64,000 nucleotides of DNA, from the NCBI GenBank assembly GCA_022843145.1, contig JALHOF010000010.1, positions 124,001 through 188,000 on the forward strand, read 5' to 3'. Shown piece after piece: positions 36,334 to 45,104 of this stretch. Source of the stretch: Hyphomicrobium sp. Lineage in GTDB: Bacteria; Pseudomonadota; Alphaproteobacteria; Rhizobiales; Hyphomicrobiaceae. The position numbers and the translations under genes are program-made. The notes beneath the pieces are model-generated. The model was given only the letters and a program-made list of their open reading frames with translations. It did no database searches and was not told the origin of the DNA. The stretch's first letter is position 1; every line of letters begins with the position of its first letter.

Positions 36334-38187
36334 TCAACCACCTGCCCGTTTCGGCTCTTTCCCGGCCTTGCCGCTGCCCGCCGCTTCCGCCGCAACTTTC
36401 GCCTGCTCGGCGGCGTCCTCCTCGAACAGCTTTTTCAACGTCGCCGGATCACTCCGCGCCTTGTCTTGCAGCTTCTCGACGTCGGAGTAATGCTTGTAGT
36501 CCTCGATCAAGCGGCGCTCGTCGTGGGCGCGGAAGGTCTTGACGAGGCGATCGGCCTCCTTCTCGGTGTGACCGAGGATCTTCAACAGCCGCCGCGTGAT
36601 TTCGAGCGCCGAAAGGAACGTCTCGCGCTCGATGATGGTGACGCCTAAGTCAAGCAGCCGGTGGGCGTGGTTGCGGTTGCGCGCCCGCGCCAGCACGGGA
36701 AGCTTGGGATAGGTTTCCTTGACCAGCGCAGCGGTGCGCATGGAGGCCTCGATATCGTCGATCGCGATGACGATGGCGCGGGCCTTGTCGGCTTGGGCAG
36801 CGTCGAGAATTTCGGCGCGGCTGGCATCGCCGAAGAAGGCTTTCGCACCGAAGCCTTTGACGAGTTCAACCTGCTCGGCGCTGATGTCGAGCGCGGTGAA
36901 CGCGATGCCTTTTCCGCGCAGGACGCGGGCGACGATCTGCCCGAAGCGGCCGAAGCCAGCGATGATGACGTGGCCTTCCACGTCGGGCGGAGTGTCGTAG
37001 CGCGGTACCACCGCCAGCGGCGCGGGGGCGAGCCGTTCATCGAGCGCCAGCAGCAACGGCGTCGCGGCCATCGACAGCGTGATGACGACCGCCAGAAGAT
37101 CGGCTTCGCCGCGCGCGAGGATCGCCGAGCCCGCCGCCACCGTCAAAAGCAGGAAGCCGAACTCTCCCCCCTGGCTGAGGACGAGGCCCAGCCGCCGCGC
37201 GGCTCCCGCTTCGAGCCCCTCGCCGCGACCGAGCCGCGCCAGGACCGCGGTCTTGATGAGCACGAGACCGCCGGTGAGCGCGAGGACCAGCAGTGGCTTT
37301 TCGACGATCAGCGCCAGATTGAGCGACATCCCGATGGCGGTGAAGAACAGCCCCAGGAGCAGCCCCTCGAAAGGTTTGAGGTCCGCCTCCAACTGATGGC
37401 GGTACGAGCTTTCCGACAGGAGCGCGCCGGCCAGGAATGCGCCGAGCGAAGCCGAGACGCCGGCCTGCTGCATGACGAGACTGGTGCCGACCACCGTCAG
37501 CAGGGCCGCGGCGGTCATGGCGTCGCGGATCTTGGTGCGGGCGATCCAACGGAAGACATGATCCAGGACGAAATGGCCGATGAGCACGACCGCGCCGATG
37601 ACGGCCAACGCCTGGATTGCGGTGCCGATGTCCATGCCCTTGGCCGCTCCGGCGCCTGCCGCCGTAATGGCGAACAGCGGCGCGAGCGCAATGAGCGGAA
37701 TAGCGGCGAGGTCCTGGAACAGCAGAACCGCGAAGGCGAGCCGGCCGTGGCGCGCGGACAGCTCGCCGTTCTCCTCCAAGACTTGTAGCGCGAACGCCGT
37801 CGACGACAGCGCCAATACGAAGCCGGTGAACACCGCAGCGCGCCATTCGAGCCCGAACAGGATGGCGATGAACCCAAGTGCGAGGCCTGTGATGCCGACC
37901 TGCAGCCCGCCGAGCCCGAAAATGGCGCTGCGCATGGCCCAGAGGCGCTTGGGCCGCAGCTCGAGCCCGATCAGGAACAGGAGTAGAACGACGCCGAACT
38001 CGGCGAAATGCAGGATCTCGCTCGCCTGATACGAGCTGAACAGGCGCGAGGCGCCGTAGGGACCCAGGAGAACGCCCGCGACGAGGTATCCGAGCACGCG
38101 GCCAATGCCGAGCCATTGCGCCAGGGGGGCTGCGATGGCGAGGGCGGCGAGAAGGGCCGTGATGTCGAGGAGAGTCACATTGGCCAC
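36334..38187 (-). CDS. Monovalent cation:proton antiporter-2 (KefB/KefC type)
   Basis: 617 residues. A CPA2 membrane domain of about 12 helices (LGYLVAGVLLGPYGASRLF, EFGVVLLLFLIGLELRP, LLFQDLAAIPLIAL) is followed by a RCK/TrkA-N domain starting EGHVIIAGFGRFGQIVARVL, with FFGDASRAEILDAA. It would exchange K+ for protons, gated by nucleotide or glutathione adducts. The C-terminal ~70 residues are charged and Lys/Ala-rich. No KefF/KefG partner is nearby, so glutathione control is uncertain. Confidence 0.93.
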   Translation of the reverse strand: MANVTLLDITALLAALAIAAPLAQWLGIGRVLGYLVAGVLLGPYGASRLFSSYQASEILHFAEFGVVLLLFLIGLELRPKRLWAMRSAIFGLGGLQVGITGLALGFIAILFGLEWRAAVFTGFVLALSSTAFALQVLEENGELSARHGRLAFAVLLFQDLAAIPLIALAPLFAITAAGAGAAKGMDIGTAIQALAVIGAVVLIGHFVLDHVFRWIARTKIRDAMTAAALLTVVGTSLVMQQAGVSASLGAFLAGALLSESSYRHQLEADLKPFEGLLLGLFFTAIGMSLNLALIVEKPLLVLALTGGLVLIKTAVLARLGRGEGLEAGAARRLGLVLSQGGEFGFLLLTVAAGSAILARGEADLLAVVITLSMAATPLLLALDERLAPAPLAVVPRYDTPPDVEGHVIIAGFGRFGQIVARVLRGKGIAFTALDISAEQVELVKGFGAKAFFGDASRAEILDAAQADKARAIVIAIDDIEASMRTAALVKETYPKLPVLARARNRNHAHRLLDLGVTIIERETFLSALEITRRLLKILGHTEKEADRLVKTFRAHDERRLIEDYKHYSDVEKLQDKARSDPATLKKLFEEDAAEQAKVAAEAAGSGKAGKEPKRAGG

Positions 38188-38360
38188 GTGCCGAAGGTCC
38201 TGTTCTGCTATGTTCGGCGGATGGGAGCCGCCCCTTGCGCCCGACCGGCCCGAGGGCGTCCAGGAAGCACTGTCCCATTACACGGGACACGCCCTCCCGT
38301 TGCGCTCCAAAGTCGCCGAAAGCCCGATCGAATATGGAACTTACACAAAAAATCGCCGTG

Positions 38361-38389
38361 CAATCCAATTCCGAAGCCCCCCCGTATGA
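38361..38389 (+). promoter_or_regulatory. Possible RpoE-type promoter of the sigma factor gene
   Basis: CAATCC, an 18-nt spacer and TATGA. The spacing and three-base ATCC core equal those of the strong candidate at 44625-44653. The implied start point leaves a ~15-nt leader with GAGGG before the ATG at 38414. Weak on its own; autoregulation is usual for RpoE-ChrR. Confidence 0.35.
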
Positions 38390-38413
38390 TTTCCAAACGG
38401 GTGAGGGCCGCGC

Positions 38414-39019
38414 ATGGTGCAGCTTGCAAGCTACTCGGGTGTTCCAGTCTCGGTGTGTGCGCACACCATGACGCGCAGCGCTTCGATGAATGAACTCCTG
38501 CAACGCGTCGCCTCTGGCGGCGACGCGGAGGCGTATCGGAAGCTGTTCCAGTCGTATGCGCCGCGCGTCAAGTCATACATGATCCGACAAGGCGCAGATG
38601 CAGGGACCGCGGAAGAGCTTGCCCAGGAAACGCTGCTGACGGTGTGGCGCAAGGCGGCGCTCTACTCGGGCGAAAAGGGTAGTGCGACGACGTGGATCTT
38701 CACCATCGCGCGTAATCTGCGTATCGACCGGCTGCGGCGCGAGGTGCCGTGGCAGGAATTGCCCGATGGACACGATGAGGAAGCCTCGACGGATGTCCCG
38801 CCCGACGAGCAACTGTCGGACAAGGAACGAAGTGCCCGCGTTCAAGCTGCATTGGCGGAGCTGCCGCCGGACCAGCACGAGGTCGTAGTGCTGTCGTACA
38901 TCGAAGGTCTGTCCCACAGCGAAATCGCCGAGAAGTTGGGTGTACCGCTCGGTACCGTGAAATCCCGCATGCGCCTTGCCTATCAGAAGGTGCGCGAGTC
39001 CGTCGAGGATCTGGCATAA
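38414..39019 (+). CDS. rpoE: ECF sigma factor, RpoE of the RpoE-ChrR type
   Basis: 201 residues. Region 2 (LFQSYAPRVKSYMIRQ, AEELAQETLLTVWRKA, TTWIFTIARNLRIDRLR) and region 4 (LPPDQHEVVVLSYIEGLSHSEIAEKLGVPLGTVKSRMRLAYQKVR) are complete, with no extra domains. The partner downstream is a ChrR-type anti-sigma, starting one base after the stop, so this is the singlet-oxygen-responsive ECF group. GAGGG six bases before the ATG at 38414 favours this start; the ATG at 38468 would remove 18 residues and fits homologue lengths. Confidence 0.93.
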   Translation: MVQLASYSGVPVSVCAHTMTRSASMNELLQRVASGGDAEAYRKLFQSYAPRVKSYMIRQGADAGTAEELAQETLLTVWRKAALYSGEKGSATTWIFTIARNLRIDRLRREVPWQELPDGHDEEASTDVPPDEQLSDKERSARVQAALAELPPDQHEVVVLSYIEGLSHSEIAEKLGVPLGTVKSRMRLAYQKVRESVEDLA

Positions 39020-39020
39020 C

Positions 39021-39677
39021 ATGACGATCAAATTCCACCCCGATTCCGCAACGCTGATGAGCTTCGCTTCCGGCAGTCTGGGCGAGGCACTCAGCGCCGT
39101 CGTCGCCGCGCACGTCGAGATGTGTCCGCGCTGTGCGGCAGAGGCACGGCGCATGGAGCGCATCGGCGCGGCGATGTTCGAGCAGCTCGCGCCGACGCCG
39201 ATGTCGAGCGCGGCCGAGCCTACCGCGGCACTCCAGACGATGACCAAGGAGCGGCCCGCCCGCGCAGCCAACCGCGACGAGGACACTGACGCCGACATGC
39301 CGCGAACGCTGCGGAAGATCGCGGGCCCGGAACTCGACCGCGTGCCGTGGCGCCGGATCGGCATCGGCGTCTGGCATTATCCGCTGCCGCTCTCGCCGGG
39401 CGCCAAGGGAGATCTGCGGCTTCTCAAGGTCGCACCGGGCCAGGCGATGCCGGAACACGGACACGGCGGCGCCGAACTCACGTTGCTGCTGCGCGGCAGC
39501 TATCGCGACGAAATCGGGACGTTCCAGACGGGCGATCTCGCCGATCTCGACGACGACGTCGAACACCGCCCGGTGGCCGATCTCCAAGACGGTTGCATCT
39601 GTCTGATCGCCAGCGAAGAGAAGGCGAAGTTCCGCGGCCTCATGGCGCGGCTTTTCCAGCCACTGACTGGGTTCTGA
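39021..39677 (+). CDS. chrR: ChrR-family zinc-binding anti-sigma factor
   Basis: 218 residues. The N-terminal anti-sigma domain has H6, H31, C35 and C38 (AHVEMCPRCA), the very positions of the zinc ligands in Rhodobacter sphaeroides ChrR. The C-terminal cupin has H146, H148, E152 (PEHGHGGAELTLLL) and H182 (VEHRP), matching the second metal site with a constant +5 offset. The protein would hold RpoE in the cytosol and release it on singlet oxygen or organic peroxide. It begins 1 bp after rpoE. Confidence 0.95.
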   Translation: MTIKFHPDSATLMSFASGSLGEALSAVVAAHVEMCPRCAAEARRMERIGAAMFEQLAPTPMSSAAEPTAALQTMTKERPARAANRDEDTDADMPRTLRKIAGPELDRVPWRRIGIGVWHYPLPLSPGAKGDLRLLKVAPGQAMPEHGHGGAELTLLLRGSYRDEIGTFQTGDLADLDDDVEHRPVADLQDGCICLIASEEKAKFRGLMARLFQPLTGF

Positions 39678-39700
39678 CGTCCCCGGCCCTGAAAGGACGC

Positions 39701-40474
39701 ATGAAACCTTCCGTTCCCTGGTCGTCCGTTTGGATCACTGGCGCGAGTTCCGGCATCGGCCGTGACGTTGCCGTGAAACTCGCGGGCCGAGGCGCGCGCG
39801 TGACGGTTTCGGCGCGGTCGGCCGATGCGCTTTCCATGCTCGCCGCGCAGCAGTCGCGGATCACGGCCGCGCCGCTCGACGTGACCGACCGGGCTGCGAC
39901 GGGCCTGGTTGTCGCCGGCATCGAAAGTGCGCAAGGCCCGCTCGACCTCGTGATCCTGAATGCGGGTGTCTGGCAGCCGATGGGCGCGTCAGGCTTCGAT
40001 GCTTCCAAATCCGCGCAGTCGATGGCGGTCAACTATATCGGGATCGCCAACGCGCTCGAACACGTCATCCCGTTGATGGTTGCGCGCGGCCGCGGGCATA
40101 TTGCTTTGACTGCTTCCGTCGCCGGATACCGGGGACTGCCGCAGGCGTCCGCGTATGCGCCGAGCAAGGCTGCGGTAATCAGCCTAGCCGAGACGCTGAA
40201 GCCGGACCTCGCGCGCAAAGGCGTGACCGTGAGCGTGATCAATCCGGGCTTCGTCGACACCCCGATGACCGAAGTCAACCATTTCCCGATGCCGTTCCTG
40301 ATGCCGGCGGACAAGGCCGCCGATGCGATCATTGCCGGCCTCGAGAAGGGCAAGTTCGACATCGTATTTCCGTGGCAGATGGCGGCGCTGATGAAGTTCG
40401 CGCGCGTGCTGCCGTATCCAGCCTACTTCTGGTTCGCGCGGACGTTCATGACGCCGAAAAAGCCGCAGGGCTGA
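39701..40474 (+). CDS. Short-chain dehydrogenase/reductase (classical SDR)
   Basis: 257 residues. Cofactor motif TGASSGIG at the N-terminus, NAG in LVILNAGVW, catalytic Ser in ALTASVAGYRG and YxxxK as YAPSKAA. The motif R-S-A-R at the first turn suggests NADP(H). It follows chrR by 23 bp with AAAGGA before its ATG, so it is likely the third gene of the rpoE operon. An SDR is a frequent companion in these stress loci; the substrate is unknown, perhaps a fatty aldehyde or ketone. The C-terminus has a hydrophobic anchor-like stretch. Confidence 0.9.
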   Translation: MKPSVPWSSVWITGASSGIGRDVAVKLAGRGARVTVSARSADALSMLAAQQSRITAAPLDVTDRAATGLVVAGIESAQGPLDLVILNAGVWQPMGASGFDASKSAQSMAVNYIGIANALEHVIPLMVARGRGHIALTASVAGYRGLPQASAYAPSKAAVISLAETLKPDLARKGVTVSVINPGFVDTPMTEVNHFPMPFLMPADKAADAIIAGLEKGKFDIVFPWQMAALMKFARVLPYPAYFWFARTFMTPKKPQG

Positions 40475-40486
40475 ACAGCGCGCCCG

Positions 40487-41032
40487 TCACGCGGCGCGGC
40501 GTTCAGAGCCGGCAAGGTCCGCGCCCGCAGCTTTGCCAGGACGCCGCTCGAACAGCATCGTCAGTTCGCCGAGCCGGACGCCGAACTTGCTGACCGTCGC
40601 ACGGTTGATGATGCGATCACCGTCGATCGGATAGAAGCGGTCGTCGAAATCCACGACGACGGAACGGCCCTTGATGGCGAGGCGGAACTGATAGCGCATC
40701 CGGGCACCACCGGCCTCGGCGCGGCCCTCGGCCTGACCGATGACATCGGTGGCCGTGGCATGGAACGCGCCACCTTCGCCGCGCTCGAATTTCCATTGCC
40801 GCTGTTCGACAGCGCCATCGTCGAAACGAAACTCCTCGTCGATCACGAAATGTGACCCGTCGCGGCGTCCAGCGAGATCGGCGACGAACCGGCGGCGCAC
40901 GCGGCCCGCACGATCCTCGAACACGCCCCAGGCGCGGACCGAGCCGTCGAGGTAGGCGATGAGATCGAATGCACCGTCGTTGTTACGCAGAACGGCGGGC
41001 GTGGAATTGGACTCATGCGGCGGGGAGGTCAT
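40487..41032 (-). CDS. DUF3833 family protein
   Basis: 181 residues. Lipocalin-like beta strands (FDLIAYLDGSVRAWGVFEDRAG, WKFERGEGGAFHATATDVIGQAEG, MRYQFRLAIKGRSVVVDFDDRFYPID) fit the DUF3833 family that accompanies CFA-synthase operons. No signal peptide is visible, unusual for a family often exported. The start ATG overlaps the stop of the CFA-like gene (ATGA), and it is the last gene of the four-gene operon. Function is not known; lipid binding is possible. Confidence 0.85.
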   Translation of the reverse strand: MTSPPHESNSTPAVLRNNDGAFDLIAYLDGSVRAWGVFEDRAGRVRRRFVADLAGRRDGSHFVIDEEFRFDDGAVEQRQWKFERGEGGAFHATATDVIGQAEGRAEAGGARMRYQFRLAIKGRSVVVDFDDRFYPIDGDRIINRATVSKFGVRLGELTMLFERRPGKAAGADLAGSERRAA

Positions 41033-42306
41033 GGTCGAGCTCCTTGTTCGAGCGGACGCTCCAGACGGAAAAGCCCAACGTCGATCGCGCCGCGCTCGAA
41101 CCCGACTTCGCAGTACGTCAGATAGTAGAGCCACATTTTGCGGAAGCGCTCGTCGAAGCCCAGCGCTGCGATCTCGGGCCAAGCGCGCTCGAACCGGGCG
41201 CGCCATTCGCGCAGCGTGATGGCGTAGCTTGCCGCGAACGTCTCGACCGGCACGAAGGCAAGCCCGGCGGCGGCGGCCTCGCGGCGCATCGTCTCGACCG
41301 TCGGCAGCATCCCGCCAGGGAAGATGTAGGCCTGGATGAAGTCAGGCTTGCGGCGATAGCGCGCGAACCGCGCCTCGTCGATGGTGATGGCTTGGATCAC
41401 GGCGCTGCCGCCCGGCCTGAGCCGATCATGGAGGGTGGAGAAGTAGCGCGGCCAATGCTCTTCACCCACGGCCTCGATCATCTCGATCGATACGATATGG
41501 TCGAACGTGCCCTTTGCGTCGCGATAGTCCTCGATACGCAACGACGTGCGGTCGGCAAGACCAGCCGCGGCGAGACGGTCGCGCGAATAGTCGTACTGCG
41601 CGCGCGACAGCGTGAGGCCAGTGACGGCATGACCCGCTCGCGCGGCGGCTTCGGCAAAACTGCCCCAGCCAAATCCGATCTCGAGAATCGACGACGCGGA
41701 CCGCGGGCCGCCCGTCTCAGGCGCGAGAGCGTGGAGAACGGCATCGATCTTCGCCGCCTGCGCGGCTTCGAGCGTCATGGCAGGATCGCGGTAGAGCGCG
41801 CTTGAATAGGTCATGCTGGCGTCGAGCCAGTGGCGGTAGAATTCGTTGCCGAGATCGTAGTGGGCGGAAATGTTGCGGCGGCTGCCGGCCTTCGAATTCG
41901 CGCGGAGCCTGTGGGCGATGCGGTCGGGCATGCGGACGCCGAAGAGACCGCGGCCAGCGCTGTCTAGATGCGGGCGGTTGTCGAGGAAGAAGCGGAACAG
42001 CTCGCCCAGGTCCCGCGTCTCGAACTCGCCGCGCATGTAGCTTTCACCGAGGCCGATCGAGCCGCGCCGGACCGCGCGCCAGAACGGCGCGAACGAGTGC
42101 AGCGTGAGTGACGCCTCGATCCCGTCGGATGCGCCCAGAACCTGTGAGCGACCCGATGGCAATTGCAGCCTGACGCGGCCTCGCGGCGTGCGTGCCAGCA
42201 TCCGCGCAGCGGCCTTGAGGATGAGAGCGTCTCCCGCCCGGCCGAGCGTGCTCACGAACGGCACGGGACGCCGCACAGATCCGGCGACGGCGCAGTCGTC
42301 AGCCAT
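41029..42306 (-). CDS. Cyclopropane-fatty-acyl-phospholipid synthase family methyltransferase
   Basis: 425 residues from the ATG at 42306. The N-terminal lipid-binding domain leads into RNISAHYDLGNEFYRHWLD, SMTYSSALY, and the SAM site ILEIGFGWGSFAEAAARAGH, then YRDAKGTFDHIVSIEMIEAVGEEHW and FIQAYIFPGGMLPT, all family hallmarks. It methylates unsaturated phospholipid acyl chains. In R. sphaeroides, homologues in the RpoE regulon are linked to furan- or cyclopropane-fatty acids. A GTG start at 42411 overlapping DUF1365 is possible; the choice is uncertain. Confidence 0.92.
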   Translation of the reverse strand: MADDCAVAGSVRRPVPFVSTLGRAGDALILKAAARMLARTPRGRVRLQLPSGRSQVLGASDGIEASLTLHSFAPFWRAVRRGSIGLGESYMRGEFETRDLGELFRFFLDNRPHLDSAGRGLFGVRMPDRIAHRLRANSKAGSRRNISAHYDLGNEFYRHWLDASMTYSSALYRDPAMTLEAAQAAKIDAVLHALAPETGGPRSASSILEIGFGWGSFAEAAARAGHAVTGLTLSRAQYDYSRDRLAAAGLADRTSLRIEDYRDAKGTFDHIVSIEMIEAVGEEHWPRYFSTLHDRLRPGGSAVIQAITIDEARFARYRRKPDFIQAYIFPGGMLPTVETMRREAAAAGLAFVPVETFAASYAITLREWRARFERAWPEIAALGFDERFRKMWLYYLTYCEVGFERGAIDVGLFRLERPLEQGARP

Positions 42307-42385
42307 GCCTTCGCGCCTCGCCATGTCGTGTGCTGTCAGGTTATGGCCCGTCACTGCCCACTCGCTTGCTGGAATGCCAAACAGA

Positions 42386-43231
42386 TCATCGTGCAGGCAC
42401 CTCGCCAGCACCGTCCCCCGCAGGACCCTTACCCGTCCGGGCCTTGCTCACTGAGTAACGAGCCGAGCGGTGCCTTCGGACCACTGGAATCCCCTTCCAC
42501 CAGAGTTTCGCAGCTTCGATGTGGATCGCAGCGATGACTTTGAGCGTCAGCAAGGGATACGTCAGAGCGAACCACGCGAGTTGCCGGTCGGTCAGCGGAA
42601 CGCGGTGGCCCTTGAACATGGTCTTGAGCAGCGGGCCATCGTCGTCGCGGAGGGTAACCGCCACGACGAGATCGCCGGCTGGCGCGGTGACGCGGAAGGC
42701 GTAGTTTCCCGTGCCGGCGGTGAAGGGTGAAACAGCCATCTCCTTGGTGCAGGCCTGTGCATGAACCTCGGCGGCGGGATCGGCGATCGGAACGACGTAG
42801 CTCTTGCGCTCGCCGAAGGTGTTGTTGACCTCATAAATCGTCGCCACGAGGCGATCCGACCCGTCATAGGCGTAGATCACGCTCAGCGGGTTGAAGACGT
42901 AACCGAGCACGCGGGGATAGCAGAGCATCAAGATTCGGCCGCCAGCGACGGAGACACCGCAGCGCGCGAGTGCGGCGCGATAATGCGCGGAGGCTGATGT
43001 GCCGTCGCCTGGACCGTGGTCGCGGTCGTGGAAGCTGTAGAGGTTCCAGCGGTTCCACGAGAACAACCAGAGCCGCCCATCGAGATCGTGCAACCGGTCG
43101 AGATCGACCAGCATCGAGAAGACGCCGTAGGACAGCGCGTGCGGCTTCGGACGCAAGCGCTTGTGTGAGACGGTGCCGGGATAGAGCGCGCCAGACGCGT
43201 CTCCGGTCGTGGCGGCATGATGACCGGTCAT
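42386..43231 (-). CDS. DUF1365 family protein
   Basis: 281 residues. Family markers: ALYPGTVSHKRLRPKPHALSY, FSMLVDLDRL, CYPRVLGYVFNPLSVIYAYDGSDRLVATIYEVNNTFGERKSYVVP and FRVTAPAGDLVVAVTL. The gene is overlapped at its start by the FAD-oxidoreductase gene (ATGA) and lies before the CFA-like gene. It always travels with these two families, so it presumably handles a lipid step, but the chemistry is not established. The ATG is set by the overlap. Confidence 0.9.
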   Translation of the reverse strand: MTGHHAATTGDASGALYPGTVSHKRLRPKPHALSYGVFSMLVDLDRLHDLDGRLWLFSWNRWNLYSFHDRDHGPGDGTSASAHYRAALARCGVSVAGGRILMLCYPRVLGYVFNPLSVIYAYDGSDRLVATIYEVNNTFGERKSYVVPIADPAAEVHAQACTKEMAVSPFTAGTGNYAFRVTAPAGDLVVAVTLRDDDGPLLKTMFKGHRVPLTDRQLAWFALTYPLLTLKVIAAIHIEAAKLWWKGIPVVRRHRSARYSVSKARTGKGPAGDGAGEVPAR

Positions 43232-44598
43232 GCCGCAGCCTCGGCCGGATCGGCCATGCGGGGCGCGCTCGACGTTGTGATCCGGCTGGATTGGCCTGCG
43301 ACCGACCACGGACGGCGCACGCCCCCGCCGCCGGCAGCGGCTCCATGGCCAGATGCGCTCATGTCCTCGGCAGCGGCAAGTCCCGCCTGCAAACCGTCCT
43401 CGTGAAAGCCCCAACCGAAATAGCTGCCCGCGAACCAAACGTTGCCGCGGCCTTGCAGCGACCACAGCCGCGACTGCGCTGCGATGGCCGCACCGTCATA
43501 CATCGGGTGGCGATACGCGAAACTCGCGATCGTCTGGGACGCGGGGATCTCGGTCGCGGGATTGAGCGTGACGAAGTGATCGGACCGCGTTGTCAAAGGC
43601 TGCAGGCGGTTCATCCAGTAACTCACCGTCAACTCGCCGTCGGGGCCGCCCATGTAGTTCCAGCTCGACCACAACCGCCTGCGGCGCGGCATCTGACGGA
43701 GATCGCGATGGAGGACCGCGAGGTTATCTGAGTAACGAAACGCGCCGAGCACCGTGCGTTCCGTGGCATCCGGATTGCCCAAGAGCGCAAGCGCATCGTC
43801 GGCATGGCACGCGATCAGGCAGCGGTCGAACCGCTCGATCGCGCCGCTTTCGCGCGTGATAACCACATCGCCACCGCCGCGCGCGACCGACACGACGGCG
43901 TCGCCGCTGATCGTCTTGCCCCGATAGCCGGCCATCAGCCGCGCCACGTATTCGCGGCTGCCGCCGTCGACCGTGCGCCACTCGGGCCGGTTGCGAACCT
44001 GCAGCAGCCCATGATTGGCGAAGAAGCGCGCGAACGCGGCGGCGGGGAAATCGAGAATACCGCGCGACGGCGTCGACCAGATCGCGGCCCCCATCGGCAG
44101 GATGTGACGCTCGACGAAGTCGCGGCTGTAGCTGTGCGAGTTGAGCCATTCGCCGAGCGAGACGCCCGCGTCCGCATCGCGAGGCGTCTCGGCGAGAAGC
44201 GCCGGCGCCTCGCGAAAGAAACGCAGGATGTCGGCGGCCATGCGCCAATGACCGGGGCGCAGGAGATTGGACGGCTGGCCAAACAGTCCTTGCGCGCCGG
44301 TGCCGGAATACTCGTAGCCGCCGCCGTCGAGCGACACGGCGAAGCTCATGTCGGTCCGCGCCGTAGGAACGGCGAGATGCTCGAAGAGCGCAATCAGATT
44401 GGGATAGCAGGCGGTGTTGTAGACGATGAACCCGGTGTCGACAGGGCCGCTGCCGCCCTCCGGCCACGTGACCTCGGACGTGTTGCTGTGACCGCCGAGA
44501 CGGGGCTCACGCTCGAACAGCGTCACGTCGTGCGCCCGGGACAAGAGCCACGCCGCGCCGAGCCCCGAGATGCCCGCTCCGACCACCGCTATGCGCAC
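43228..44598 (-). CDS. FAD-dependent oxidoreductase, flavin amine oxidase-like
   Basis: 456 residues. FAD fold VRIAVVGAGISGLGAAWLLS, then FEREPRLGGHSNT, and the C-terminal FAGSYFGWGFHEDGLQAGLAAAE. It belongs to the group found with CFA synthase, DUF1365 and DUF3833 in many bacteria, and may desaturate or oxidise fatty chains. GTG start at 44598, preceded by GGGGAGG. It is the first gene of the minus-strand operon, 26 bp behind the predicted RpoE promoter. The last ~35 residues are low-complexity. Confidence 0.9.
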   Translation of the reverse strand: MRIAVVGAGISGLGAAWLLSRAHDVTLFEREPRLGGHSNTSEVTWPEGGSGPVDTGFIVYNTACYPNLIALFEHLAVPTARTDMSFAVSLDGGGYEYSGTGAQGLFGQPSNLLRPGHWRMAADILRFFREAPALLAETPRDADAGVSLGEWLNSHSYSRDFVERHILPMGAAIWSTPSRGILDFPAAAFARFFANHGLLQVRNRPEWRTVDGGSREYVARLMAGYRGKTISGDAVVSVARGGGDVVITRESGAIERFDRCLIACHADDALALLGNPDATERTVLGAFRYSDNLAVLHRDLRQMPRRRRLWSSWNYMGGPDGELTVSYWMNRLQPLTTRSDHFVTLNPATEIPASQTIASFAYRHPMYDGAAIAAQSRLWSLQGRGNVWFAGSYFGWGFHEDGLQAGLAAAEDMSASGHGAAAGGGGVRRPWSVAGQSSRITTSSAPRMADPAEAAA

Positions 44599-44624
44599 GC
44601 GACCTCCCCTCGTCTGACGGTTAA

Positions 44625-44653
44625 GTCTACGCCTCAAAGCGCCACACGGATCA
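44625..44653 (-). promoter_or_regulatory. RpoE-type promoter of the CFA operon
   Basis: On the minus strand: TGATCC, 18 nt, TAGAC. TGATCC is the -35 element of RpoE (ChrR-controlled) promoters in Rhodobacter, and the spacing and TA-start of the -10 fit. The GTG start lies 26 bases after the -10 end, with an ideal RBS in between. Confidence 0.75.
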
Positions 44654-44873
44654 GATCGGACGGCCCAATTGGCGCGGCGGCGGCGGCAACGAATCGTCAA
44701 CAGGCGTTACCAGCGCGCTAATCTTAAGGCCGCGTTAACCAGTCCTGCGGCATTCTTACTGCATCGGCCATCGCGCTCTCTCCCAATCCCGCAAGCGATC
44801 GCGGCGGCAGAAAAGAACGAAGCAAAAGCTGACCTACCCACCACACCGTCAAGTTTGGACAAGAGGTCGTACG

Positions 44874-45104
44874 ATGTCTGTTGAACTCGTTTTGCGTGCC
44901 ATCACACATCTCACTCTCTTTACAACCATGTGCCTGCTCGGCACCGGCACAATCGTCGCCGGCGTCAATGCAGCCAACCTCCGCACTCAGCCACTGTGCA
45001 GCCACGGCGGTTGCGCCGTGGTCCATGCACACGACTACAACGGCCTCAACAGCCCCGAGCACATCCGGGCCGTCTCCGCCGTGTTGTGGAAGTCGAAGGC
45101 CTGA
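44874..45104 (+). CDS. Small exported or membrane protein, unknown function
   Basis: 76 residues. A hydrophobic N-terminal helix (LRAITHLTLFTTMCLLGTGT then IVAGV) could be a signal or anchor, followed by a His/Cys-containing tail (RTQPLCSHGGCAVVHAHDY, a CxxxxC pair with histidines). GAGG precedes the ATG. The metal-type cluster of Cys and His is noteworthy but unproven. No family recognised; it may be a chance ORF. Confidence 0.5.
   Translation: MSVELVLRAITHLTLFTTMCLLGTGTIVAGVNAANLRTQPLCSHGGCAVVHAHDYNGLNSPEHIRAVSAVLWKSKA

Noticed and set aside
38335-38361. GGAAC-N16/17 promoter of the general-stress sigma EcfG type before rpoE
   Set aside because: The -35-like GGAAC is present but the -10 would be CGTG, not CGTT. 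The CAATCC-N18-TATGA site fits the local regulator better.
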